This document shows positions 14,504 to 22,430 of a stretch of 43,582 bases of DNA, piece by piece. The stretch is from Ruminococcus sp. (GTDB taxonomy: Bacteria; Bacillota; Clostridia; Oscillospirales; Ruminococcaceae). Position 1 is the stretch's first letter. Each line of letters starts with the position of its first letter. The position numbers were made by a program, and so were the translations under genes. Location: contig SVNP01000020.1 of the NCBI GenBank assembly GCA_015066805.1, positions 1 to 43,582 of the forward strand. The letters run 5' to 3'. Under the pieces are notes generated by a model. That model worked only from the letters and a program-made list of their open reading frames with translations, did no database searches and had not been told where the DNA came from.

Positions 14504-16027
14504 ATGAGTAAAGCCCCTGTTGCTTTGTTGATTATGGACGGCTTCGGCATCAACAAGGATGCCTACGGCAATGCCATTGCCGCTGCCGCAACCCCGAATC
14601 TGGACAGATATTTTGCAACCTACCCCAACACCACCATCGGTGCTTCCGGTCTGGATGTGGGTCTGCCCGACGGTCAGATGGGTAACTCCGAGGTAGGTCA
14701 CACCAACATCGGCGCCGGCAGAATCGTTTACCAGATGCTGGTGAAGATCACCAAGTCCATTCAGGATGGCGATTTCTTTGAGAATGCCGCACTGGTCAGC
14801 GCAATGAACAACGCCAAGGAAAAAGGCTCTGCCCTGCATCTCATGGGTCTGCTTTCTCCCGGCGGCGTGCACAGCCATATGGAGCATCTGTACGGTCTGT
14901 GCGAGATGGCAAAGCGCTTCGGCCTGGAAAAGGTCTATGTACACGCTTTCCTGGATGGCCGTGATGTACCGCCTTCCTCTGCCGCAGAGTTTATGGAGCA
15001 GGCTGTTACCGAGATGAACAAGATCGGCGTGGGTAAAATCGCTACCGTTATGGGCAGATTCTACGCCATGGACCGTGATAATGCTTGGGATCGTGTGGAA
15101 AAGGCATATGCCGCTATGGTTTACGGCGAAGGCGTTGAGGGCTGCTGCCCCGTACAGGCTATCAAGGATTCCTACGCAAACGGCGTGACCGATGAGTTTA
15201 TGCTGCCCACCGTTACCGACAAAAACGGTATGATCGGTGCAGATGACAGCGTAGTGTTCTTTAACTTCCGCCCCGACCGTGCAAGACAGATCACCCGTGC
15301 CTTTGTGGATGCCGATTTTGCAGGCTTTGAGCGCAAAAAGGGCTTCTTCCCCCTGAATTTTGTGTGCATGGCTCAGTATGATGCTACCATGCCCAATGTT
15401 TCCGTGGCCTTCCCCCCCGAGGCTCTGACTATGACCCTGGGCGAGTACCTCTCCGCCTGCGGCAAAACGCAGCTTCGTATTGCCGAGACTCAGAAGTACG
15501 CCCACGTTACCTTCTTCTTCAATGGTGGCGAGGAGCGTCAGTTTGAGGGCGAGGACAGAATCCTCATTAAGTCCCCCGATGTGGCTACCTTTGATATGAA
15601 GCCCGAAATGAGCGCATATGAGGTAACCGATGCTGTGCTGGAAACCATCGCAGCCGATAAGCATGATGTGATCATCCTGAACTATGCCAACTGCGATATG
15701 GTCGGTCATACCGGTATTTTCGATGCCGCTAAGGCCGCTGTGGAAGCTGTTGACGAGTGCATCGGCAAGGTGGCAGATGCTGTGCTGGCAAAGGGCGGCA
15801 AGGTCATCATCACCGCTGACCACGGCAATGCCGATAAGATGTACGAGCCTGATGGTGCGCCTTTCACGGCACACACCACTTACCCCGTGCCCTTTATTGT
15901 GGCAGGGGAAGGCGATTGCAAGCTCCGTGAAACCGGCGTGCTGGCAGATATCGCACCCACCATGCTCCGTCTGCTGGGTCTGCCCCAGCCTAAGGAGATG
16001 ACCGGCACCTCCATGATCATTGACTGA
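14504..16027 (+). CDS. gpmI: 2,3-bisphosphoglycerate-independent phosphoglycerate mutase
   Basis: This 507-residue metalloenzyme interconverts 3- and 2-phosphoglycerate with two Mn ions. The first metal Asp12 is in MDGFG, and the phosphorylated Ser62 is in MGNSEVGHTNIGAGR. The late metal-ligand motifs NYANCDMVGHTG and ITADHGNADKM are present. The length is standard (about 510). ATG 14504 was chosen because AAGGA lies just upstream and because MSKAPVALLIMDGFG is the usual start; the open frame further upstream runs into the hairpin at 14438-14461. It is the last gene of the glycolytic unit and ends at terminator 16043-16076. Confidence 0.97.
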   Translation: MSKAPVALLIMDGFGINKDAYGNAIAAAATPNLDRYFATYPNTTIGASGLDVGLPDGQMGNSEVGHTNIGAGRIVYQMLVKITKSIQDGDFFENAALVSAMNNAKEKGSALHLMGLLSPGGVHSHMEHLYGLCEMAKRFGLEKVYVHAFLDGRDVPPSSAAEFMEQAVTEMNKIGVGKIATVMGRFYAMDRDNAWDRVEKAYAAMVYGEGVEGCCPVQAIKDSYANGVTDEFMLPTVTDKNGMIGADDSVVFFNFRPDRARQITRAFVDADFAGFERKKGFFPLNFVCMAQYDATMPNVSVAFPPEALTMTLGEYLSACGKTQLRIAETQKYAHVTFFFNGGEERQFEGEDRILIKSPDVATFDMKPEMSAYEVTDAVLETIAADKHDVIILNYANCDMVGHTGIFDAAKAAVEAVDECIGKVADAVLAKGGKVIITADHGNADKMYEPDGAPFTAHTTYPVPFIVAGEGDCKLRETGVLADIAPTMLRLLGLPQPKEMTGTSMIID

Positions 16028-16042
16028 TCACGGCAATCACCA

Positions 16043-16076
16043 AAGCCGAGGAAACGTTATGTTTCCTCGGCTTTTT
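16043..16076 (+). terminator. Terminator of the glycolytic unit
   Basis: AAGCCGAGGAAAC (16043-16055) pairs with GTTTCCTCGGCTT (16061-16073) around GTTAT, followed by a T-run. Confidence 0.93.
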
Positions 16077-16110
16077 TGCCCCTTGGCGAACTCATGTGGG
16101 GGCTTGTTAT

Positions 16111-16165
16111 GGGTTTCCAAAGGGACAATGTCCCTTTGGCAGGGTTTGGGACAGCGTCCCAATAT
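16111..16165. repeat. Double palindromic intergenic element (REP-like)
   Basis: Two hairpins stand in tandem. CCAAAGGGACA (16117-16127) pairs with TGTCCCTTTGG (16129-16139), and TTGGGAC (16146-16152) pairs with GTCCCAA (16156-16162). The surrounding GGGTTT and AGGGTTT phrases resemble dispersed palindromic repeats that I associate with Oscillospiraceae genomes. Only one copy lies in this window, so dispersal is not shown here. Confidence 0.55.
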
Positions 16166-16200
16166 CCATCCACAAAGATCGCATTGCATGTCAATGGGGG

Positions 16201-16229
16201 TTGCATTCGGGCTGCTTTTGTGTTATAAT
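16201..16229 (+). promoter_or_regulatory. Promoter of the amino-acid ABC genes
   Basis: TTGCAT (16201-16206), 17-bp spacer, TATAAT (16224-16229). A short inverted repeat CATTG-CATGT-CAATG (16182-16196) just upstream of the -35 may be an operator. Confidence 0.75.
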
Positions 16230-16279
16230 GAGATAAAGCGTCAAAACGAGTCCATCAAATATGTGGAGGAAGAGAAAAT

Positions 16280-16984
16280 ATGTCCGGTTCGGAAATCTTA
16301 GGCGTAGTAAAAATACTACTGAACTACTTAGGCCCCACGCTGAAGCTCTTTGGCTTTACGCTGCTATACTCTATTCCGTTGGGTATGGTGGTTGCTCTGC
16401 TGAAGATGTGCCGGTTCAAGCCGATTTCGTGGCTGACTAACCTATACATACTGGTCATGCGCGGCACACCGCTTATGCTGCAGATCATTGTGGCCTATTT
16501 TGCTATCCCCATGCTGCGCCGTGCCGAGGGTCTGCCTGCGTTTTTATCGGATTTCCTCAACGGTATTCAGATCCAGGGGGAGCAGTTTGTATTCCGTGCG
16601 GTATTGTTTGCCTTTGTATTCAACTATGCCGCATATTTTGCTGAGATCTTCCGTGGCGGCATTGAGTCCATCCCCCAAGGTCAATACGAGGCTGCCGCTG
16701 CACTGAGCATGACCAAAATGCAGACCTTTTTCCGCATCATCCTGCCCCAGGTGATCAAGCGTGTGGTGCCTGCCAGCTCCAATGAAATCATTACGCTGGT
16801 CAAGGATACCTCCCTTGCTAATGTGGTAGCCTATGCGGAGATCACTCTGAAGGCAAAGGAGCAGATGCAGAATTACTCCTCTCTGGTACCGTTGTTCATT
16901 GCAGGCGCATTCTACTTTATTCTTGCAACGATCCTCACGCTGCTCTCGTCCTTTGTCGAGAAAAAGCTCAACTACTACAAATAA
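16280..16984 (+). CDS. Polar amino-acid ABC transporter permease
   Basis: This 234-residue membrane protein has about five hydrophobic segments and the HisM/GlnP-type hallmarks: VMRGTPLMLQ (about 60-69), the coupling helix EIFRGGIESIPQGQYEAA (about 120-137) that docks onto the ATPase, and LVKDTSLANVV near 175. Such permeases form homodimers that pass glutamine, cystine, histidine or similar amino acids. A GGAGG site lies before ATG 16280. The ATPase gene follows after 12 bp. No periplasmic-type binding protein is encoded nearby, so the substrate is undetermined and the binding protein is presumably elsewhere. Confidence 0.92.
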   Translation: MSGSEILGVVKILLNYLGPTLKLFGFTLLYSIPLGMVVALLKMCRFKPISWLTNLYILVMRGTPLMLQIIVAYFAIPMLRRAEGLPAFLSDFLNGIQIQGEQFVFRAVLFAFVFNYAAYFAEIFRGGIESIPQGQYEAAAALSMTKMQTFFRIILPQVIKRVVPASSNEIITLVKDTSLANVVAYAEITLKAKEQMQNYSSLVPLFIAGAFYFILATILTLLSSFVEKKLNYYK

Positions 16985-16996
16985 GGAGGCACGATC

Positions 16997-17752
16997 ATGG
17001 CAATGCTGGAAGTCAAACATCTGCGAAAAAGCTTTGGCAGCCTTGAGGTGCTGAAGGATATCTCGTTTACCGTTAACAGCGGCGATGTGGTTGCGGTTAT
17101 CGGCCCCAGCGGATCGGGAAAATCCACCCTGCTGCGCTGTATCAATCAGTTGGAGAAAGCCACTGACGGAGAGATCTGCGTATGCGGCAAGGAAATGCTG
17201 GTGAAAAATCCTAAGGGCAATGTGACCTACACCGACCCCAAAACCCTTCGTGAGATCCGTCTGCACATCGGGCTGGTGTTCCAGAATTTCAATCTGTTCC
17301 CCCACTTTACCGTGCTGCGGAACATCACGGAGGCACCCATCCATGTGCTGAAACAGAATCGGGCAGAGGCGGAGAAAAACGCCATGATCCTTCTGGAGAA
17401 AATGGGGCTTTCTGCCAAGGCAAACGCCTACCCCTGCGAGCTTTCCGGCGGACAGCAGCAGCGTGTTTCCATTGCACGGGCCCTGGCACTGCACCCGGAT
17501 GTGCTGTTCTTTGATGAGCCCACCTCTGCACTGGATCCCGAGCTGACCGGTGAGATCCTCAAGGTCATCCGTGAACTGGCTGCCGAGGGTATGACTATGG
17601 TGATCGTCACACACGAAATGGCCTTTGCAAGAGATGTAGCCGATCGTGTGATCTTTATGGAAAACGGCATCATCGTGGAGGAAGGTACCCCCGATGTGCT
17701 GTTCAGTGAGAACGCCTCGGAGCGTACCAAACAGTTTTTGCAGCGATATTAA
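16997..17752 (+). CDS. Polar amino-acid ABC transporter ATPase (GlnQ/HisP-type)
   Basis: This 251-residue nucleotide-binding subunit has Walker [10 protein letters not shown] (36-44), the Q-loop Gln at about 96 ([12 protein letters not shown]), signature LSGGQ (149-153), Walker B VLFFDEP (169-175), the D-loop SALD and the switch His in IVTHEM. The PAAT-family ATPase drives amino-acid uptake with the preceding permease. AAGGAGG precedes ATG 16997. The insertion around residues 70-80 ([13 protein letters not shown]) is slightly longer than usual. The two-gene unit ends at the strong terminator 17758-17796. Confidence 0.95.
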   Translation: MAMLEVKHLRKSFGSLEVLKDISFTVNSGDVVAVIGPSGSGKSTLLRCINQLEKATDGEICVCGKEMLVKNPKGNVTYTDPKTLREIRLHIGLVFQNFNLFPHFTVLRNITEAPIHVLKQNRAEAEKNAMILLEKMGLSAKANAYPCELSGGQQQRVSIARALALHPDVLFFDEPTSALDPELTGEILKVIRELAAEGMTMVIVTHEMAFARDVADRVIFMENGIIVEEGTPDVLFSENASERTKQFLQRY

Positions 17753-17757
17753 ACACA

Positions 17758-17796
17758 AAAAGCAGTCCTGTTTCCCATAGAAACAGGACTGCTTTT
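17758..17796. terminator. Bidirectional terminator between convergent genes
   Basis: A perfect 17-bp stem (17758-17774 with 17780-17796) around CCATA is rich in A/T at its base and gives a U-run on both strands. Confidence 0.93.
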
Positions 17797-17801
17797 TTGA
17801 T

Positions 17802-20800
17802 TTACTGCATGGTTTTTTCCTTGCGGTACAGCAGCTCCACATTGGCTGCCTTGGGTACATGGTGAGATTCATCTACACGGAATGTAACAAAATAATCGTA
17901 CCGCTGCAGATCCAGATCGCCATCGCTGAGATCCGTAAAATCCTTGTAGGAGAAATTCAGCTTCCCCTTTGCCCACTGAATATTACCCTGCCGGGTAACG
18001 GGGTTGAACAAACCGATCCGTCCCGCACAGCGGTCATCGGCAAAGGCTCTTTTTTCCAGCACATGGGTTCGCAAAGCTTCTCTGTCCAGTGCGGATTTTG
18101 CAAGCTCTCTGGCAATGGCAATGGTGTTGGGATCGGAAGCATTGGCAGTCAGATAGGTCAATGCGGTGCTGCAAGCTGCCTGCTGATCGCCGGAAAGACA
18201 CTGTAACTGCATCCGATATCCCATGCGCACCACATTGGGCAGCAGATATCCGTGGCTTTCCATAGCCTGTCGGAAAACGGTTTCATCATTGCAGCGCAGG
18301 CAGGCGTGGTAAATCAGCTCCATGCCCTTATCGGGAGGCAGCATAGCCTGCCGCAGCATGGTGTAGCCGATCTGTGCAACCTTTGCCATATCCTGTGCAG
18401 CTTCTGCCTCAGCCATGGCTTGTTCCAAGGCATGTTTTTCCTCTGCGATCACTGCCGCATAGGTAGGCAATGTCAGATTTTCCGCATCCATCTCGGTGAC
18501 AGTCAGAGCACCTTGGGCATCCAGCGCAAAGGTCACACGAAGCTGTTGCCCCAGATCATAGCCGCTGAGATCGCCGGGGGCTTCAAAATTCCCCATGGGG
18601 CACTGCAAGCGCAGACCATCCACTCCTAAGGGCGAAACCACATCGGCAAGCTGCTGCTTGGCAATGACCTGTACTGCGCTTCGGGCAAGCACGCCCGGCT
18701 CTGCGGATTTATGATACACACAGCGATACAGCACAGCCTGCCGCAGGAAATCCTGCTGCTGCATCCAGCCGGTGGTGACTGCATCGCCAAAGGTACCTGC
18801 GTGGCAGCGGATCTTTTCATCCACGGTAAAATAGGTTCCGGGGCGGTAAGCACCTGCAACAGTACCCTCCTGCCAGGGAAGCTGCTGCAGCAATGGCTCA
18901 TCAAAGGCACGCAGCTTATGCACACGCAGCTCACCGTTATGCAGCCGCAAAGAATACAGACAGGGCATGGAAGCCGCACCGCCTTGCTTCAGAATGCGGT
19001 CAGGCTCCGTACCGATCACATTATGAATACGGAAGGGGTATTGCCCGTTGACCTTGCCGCTGAGTGCGGCGGTCATATAATGGGTCACAACGCCCGCAAA
19101 GAACAGCTCCTTGATCTCCCCGACGGGAATGGCTGTCTGCTGTCCGTCATTTTCTAAGGTCAGTACATCCTCTGCAAAGGACACAAAGCGGCCGAATACA
19201 TTCTCATCCTGCTTGCGCTCTACCAGCATGGTTTCCCCTTGGCAGAACTGCAGCCGATGATATTCGTCTTCCGCCAAGGGCTGCACCACAGGCTCCTTCG
19301 GTGCTGCCTCGGGCTTGGGCAGACGCTCCAGCACCACCACATTGGTAGCACGCCGCGGCAGGCCGTTTACATAATTAAAGGCCACCTTATAGTGGTAGTG
19401 ATAGGTATCCAGCGGCATTTCGGGATCCATATCCGTTTGCTCAAAGAAGATATTGCCTCGTTCGGCAACGCCGTAATTCATCTCATGGCAGATATAGCCA
19501 CTGCGGGCAGCGGTGCGGAACAGCATCACATAGCCGATCTCCTTATCCGCCATATTTTCTGCTGTGCAGCGGTTTGCAGGGAACTCCGGCTCAGTGGAAG
19601 GCTTGGGCAGCTCTGCATCATCGGCATCTGCCATTACACGGATCATCTCTGCGATATCCACGTACTGCTGCTTTTTCTTGTTGTAGCGTGGCTGCAGGCC
19701 CTTGTAGAAGTACACTACCGCACCATAACGGATCCGTGCCGCTTCTTCAATGGACATATTATGCGTCACAAAGCTATAAGTATGTCCTTCGGTATCGGTG
19801 ATGACACCAAAGCCGTTGGCAGGAATAAACAGCGTGATCTTACCGCAGCGTTCTCCGGGAGCAAGGGGTGGCAGAGGGGCTGCTTCTTCTGTCATATCCG
19901 CCTCGATCTGTACAGGCTCCGGCTGCTTTGCGGCTTCTGCCGCACCAAAATCGGTATTGGTCAGCAGTTCAAACAGCTTACGGCAGCAGATCGCCGTGTC
20001 ATTGTCGCTGAGTACATCTTCAGGCACCACAGCACCCACAGCAACAGCATAATGAGCCATCGCCCGCAGATAAGGCAGCTCTGCACCACGGCACCATTTT
20101 GCCGTCAGATCGGTCAGCACAGCGGCACTGCCCTGCTGTTCGCACAGTACAGCCAGCAGGCGCAGCAAATTCTCATCATTGGCGCACAGGCGATCCCAAT
20201 GAACAGAAAAGCACTCCAGAGCAGCACTGCGCTCCTCATTGCCCCCTGCCATCAGTGCCACTTCACCAATAATAGACAGCAGCGGCACACTGGCATAATA
20301 GGTATTGGTCACCTGGATCAGCTCTGCCAGAATACGGGGCGTGCGCTGATATTTTGCTTCATACTCGTTGATTTTAATGGCATTCTGCAAAGAATTCAGC
20401 TTTGCATTGCATTCTCCCGCCAGCGTTCCGTCCTCACGCAGGCGTGCCTGCAATGCATTCAACGCCATTTTTGCCTGTTCCAGAGGAGCAGACAGCTCCA
20501 GCAGGCGATCGGCAGCAGTCAGCTTACGGGGAGCAGGTGCAGCAAAGGCAGAGCTTTCTGCCGGTGCGGACTGTGCAGGTGCCGCTGCTGCAGGAGCAGG
20601 CACCACAGCGGGTGTGGCGACAGACACCGGGGCAGCAGCCGTTGCTGTGCCCACAGTAAACATTCCGATATAATCCAGCATGACCATGGTTTCCAATCCA
20701 TTGGCCCCACGGATACAAATAACTTTTTCATCCAGCTCCACAGGTACACCGCTGATCTGCACGCCGTTTTTGGTAGTCAGCACCACCGATTTTTTTTGTT

Positions 20801-21029
20801 CCAGGCAGCCACGCAGGCGATAATGCAACTGACGCTCCGCCGATTTTTCAAAGGTTCCTATGATACCGTAATCAATAAACTGAGAGGACCCGTCGGTGCG
20901 GCGCAGAATAACGCTCTGCGGTAAAAACTGATCCACAATGCCGCAGCATTCCTGACCGTTGATGTAAGTAATACAGACAGGATCACCCGGCTGGAAGGAT
21001 TGCTGCAAAAATTCTTTTGTTTTTGTCAT
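17802..21029 (-). CDS. Large protein with Sm-like and cold-shock-like modules (putative RNA-binding)
   Basis: By eye this 1075-residue cytosolic protein is modular. Residues 6-62 and 68-127 are two short beta-barrel-like repeats with Sm/Hfq rhythm (VCITYINGQECCGIVDQF; then VVLTTKNGVQISGVPVELD). An Ala/Pro linker (128-168) and a helical region (169-365) follow. Cold-shock-like barrels lie at 395-465 (CGKITLFIPANGFGVI), 497-570 (ending RRATNVVVLERL) and 1002-1070 (CAGRIGLFNP, ending PKAANVELLYR). A third Sm-like piece lies at about 598-648, and a helical region resembling TPR at 853-998. I infer single-stranded RNA binding or chaperoning; the aromatic RNP residues of CspA are only partly kept. 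ATG 21029 follows GGAGG. The promoter at 21108-21136 leaves a leader of about 70 bases with a hairpin. No family recognised with certainty. Confidence 0.6.
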   Translation of the reverse strand: MTKTKEFLQQSFQPGDPVCITYINGQECCGIVDQFLPQSVILRRTDGSSQFIDYGIIGTFEKSAERQLHYRLRGCLEQKKSVVLTTKNGVQISGVPVELDEKVICIRGANGLETMVMLDYIGMFTVGTATAAAPVSVATPAVVPAPAAAAPAQSAPAESSAFAAPAPRKLTAADRLLELSAPLEQAKMALNALQARLREDGTLAGECNAKLNSLQNAIKINEYEAKYQRTPRILAELIQVTNTYYASVPLLSIIGEVALMAGGNEERSAALECFSVHWDRLCANDENLLRLLAVLCEQQGSAAVLTDLTAKWCRGAELPYLRAMAHYAVAVGAVVPEDVLSDNDTAICCRKLFELLTNTDFGAAEAAKQPEPVQIEADMTEEAAPLPPLAPGERCGKITLFIPANGFGVITDTEGHTYSFVTHNMSIEEAARIRYGAVVYFYKGLQPRYNKKKQQYVDIAEMIRVMADADDAELPKPSTEPEFPANRCTAENMADKEIGYVMLFRTAARSGYICHEMNYGVAERGNIFFEQTDMDPEMPLDTYHYHYKVAFNYVNGLPRRATNVVVLERLPKPEAAPKEPVVQPLAEDEYHRLQFCQGETMLVERKQDENVFGRFVSFAEDVLTLENDGQQTAIPVGEIKELFFAGVVTHYMTAALSGKVNGQYPFRIHNVIGTEPDRILKQGGAASMPCLYSLRLHNGELRVHKLRAFDEPLLQQLPWQEGTVAGAYRPGTYFTVDEKIRCHAGTFGDAVTTGWMQQQDFLRQAVLYRCVYHKSAEPGVLARSAVQVIAKQQLADVVSPLGVDGLRLQCPMGNFEAPGDLSGYDLGQQLRVTFALDAQGALTVTEMDAENLTLPTYAAVIAEEKHALEQAMAEAEAAQDMAKVAQIGYTMLRQAMLPPDKGMELIYHACLRCNDETVFRQAMESHGYLLPNVVRMGYRMQLQCLSGDQQAACSTALTYLTANASDPNTIAIARELAKSALDREALRTHVLEKRAFADDRCAGRIGLFNPVTRQGNIQWAKGKLNFSYKDFTDLSDGDLDLQRYDYFVTFRVDESHHVPKAANVELLYRKEKTMQ

Positions 21030-21072
21030 AAAGAGCCTCCGTTTTTTATTTTTAAAGTTCTTTCTCTCATTG

Positions 21073-21098
21073 GCCGAACTCGCATTTTTACATTCGGC
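21073..21098 (-). promoter_or_regulatory. Hairpin in the leader of the Sm/cold-shock-like gene
   Basis: GCCGAA (21073-21078) and TTCGGC (21093-21098) pair near the 5' end of the transcript around an A/U-rich loop. Structured leaders are typical of cold-shock mRNAs, but a thermosensing role here is only inference. Confidence 0.4.
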
Positions 21099-21107
21099 TA
21101 CCTTTTC

Positions 21108-21136
21108 ATTATATGTCATCTTTCACGAAAAGTCAA
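21108..21136 (-). promoter_or_regulatory. Promoter of the Sm/cold-shock-like gene
   Basis: Minus strand TTGACT (21136-21131), 17-bp spacer, TATAAT (21113-21108). Confidence 0.85.
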
Positions 21137-21201
21137 GGGTAAGCCGATGCTTTTCACACAAATTTTATCCTTTTTCCGCTATATTGCGACATTCTGCCTC
21201 C

Positions 21202-21226
21202 TCTGTGACAGCAGGTGCTTCACAGA
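21202..21226. promoter_or_regulatory. Inverted repeat between divergent promoters
   Basis: TCTGTGA (21202-21208) and TCACAGA (21220-21226) are perfect complements separated by 11 bases, just upstream of the -35 at 21238. It is a possible operator for the divergent pair. Confidence 0.3.
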
Positions 21227-21237
21227 TCAAAAGGCTC

Positions 21238-21266
21238 TTGCAATTCCTGTAAGAATCTTGTATAAT
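21238..21266 (+). promoter_or_regulatory. Promoter of the zinc-ribbon membrane protein gene
   Basis: TTGCAA (21238-21243), 17-bp spacer, TATAAT (21261-21266), 31 bp before the start codon. Confidence 0.8.
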
Positions 21267-21296
21267 AGTAGTATCTATGTGAAAGGATGGTGCATC

Positions 21297-22430
21297 ATGG
21301 CACTGAACACGCAAAAATTCAGCGAATCCACAGAACTGTTCTACGAAAAAAAAGACAGCGTCTTCTGGGGAGATTACAACGGTTTTCCCATCTGCCTGCA
21401 CTATAACAGTCAGCGAAGCTACTTCACCTTTGCCCTCTGCGCTGCCGTACCCGACGCAGAAGCCTTTGCACAGGCTCTGAAGGAATGGGAACGCAGTATA
21501 CAGGGCATCTCTCAAAGCGTTTATGAGCGCAATATGCTGCGCTGTATCATTACCATCCCCGGTATGCAGAGCAACGAAAAAGCAAAAATCAGTCTGGATT
21601 CCATTACCACCTTTGCACGGCATAACGGATTGATCCCCTGCTGTGCCACCTGCGGCGATACCACATATTACGCCCCCCATATGGTCAATGAAAATCTGGT
21701 GATGCAGCTCTGCGATTCCTGTGCAGGACGCATTGAAAACAGTTTTGAAGAAACAAAAGCACAGGAGGATACTGCAAAGCCCAATTGGGGCGGTATTCTG
21801 CTGGGCATCCTGATCGGTGCGGCGGCTCTGTTTGGTCTGACCTATCTGCTGCATCAACTGGGCAGACTGCATTTTATCAGTGGCTATATCGGCGTGATGA
21901 TCTCCCTGTTCTGCATGAAAAAGCTGGGCAAAAAGATAACCGTACCCGCCGCCTTGCTGGCTGTAGTCGCTTGTCTGGCGGTGGCATACATCACCCCATG
22001 CTTTGCCATGGCACAGGATCTTTCCAAATTTGTACGGGAGGATTTTACCCCTGATATGCAATCCAAAGGCTACACCATTACCGCACTGAATGAATACATC
22101 ATGCTGGTGGATGAAGGCCTTGCCACCATGAGCGACAGTGAGATCCAAGAGAATTTTGGCGGTACCCGTGCGGAATTGCAGGAATCACGCACCGCACTGA
22201 ACGAAGCACTGGTGCTGATGAAGGATTACCCCACCACCAAAGCCTGCTTCTTAAACATCTGGGAGCTGAGCAGTCTCCGTATTATGGAAACCGATGACAG
22301 CTCCGTGAAAAATGAGTTGATTAAGAGCATTCTCTGGGGTGTTTTCTCCGTAGCAGTGGGCGCATTGCTGACCATTCCCGGTGTGTTCCGCAGCAACAAA
22401 ACGCGGTATAAGATCCGCCGTTTGGCATGA
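21297..22430 (+). CDS. Membrane protein of unknown function with a C4 zinc-ribbon-like motif
   Basis: This 377-residue protein has an N-terminal cytosolic domain (1-160). The domain ends in two CXXC knuckles, Cys116-x2-Cys119 and Cys139-x2-Cys142, suggesting one bound zinc. Hydrophobic helices follow at about 166-185, 191-206, 216-236 and 347-366. A charged, mostly helical loop (about 240-345) lies between the last two. I do not recognise the family. ATG 21297 was chosen for AAAGGA just upstream and a promoter at 21238. It is divergent from the Sm/cold-shock-like gene and overlaps the flavoprotein gene by four bases (ATGA), so it is translationally coupled to it. Confidence 0.65.
   Translation: MALNTQKFSESTELFYEKKDSVFWGDYNGFPICLHYNSQRSYFTFALCAAVPDAEAFAQALKEWERSIQGISQSVYERNMLRCIITIPGMQSNEKAKISLDSITTFARHNGLIPCCATCGDTTYYAPHMVNENLVMQLCDSCAGRIENSFEETKAQEDTAKPNWGGILLGILIGAAALFGLTYLLHQLGRLHFISGYIGVMISLFCMKKLGKKITVPAALLAVVACLAVAYITPCFAMAQDLSKFVREDFTPDMQSKGYTITALNEYIMLVDEGLATMSDSEIQENFGGTRAELQESRTALNEALVLMKDYPTTKACFLNIWELSSLRIMETDDSSVKNELIKSILWGVFSVAVGALLTIPGVFRSNKTRYKIRRLA

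Noticed and set aside
14474-15874. A 466-codon minus-strand open frame opposite gpmI
   Set aside because: Shadow of gpmI; no ribosome binding site and no recognisable domain.
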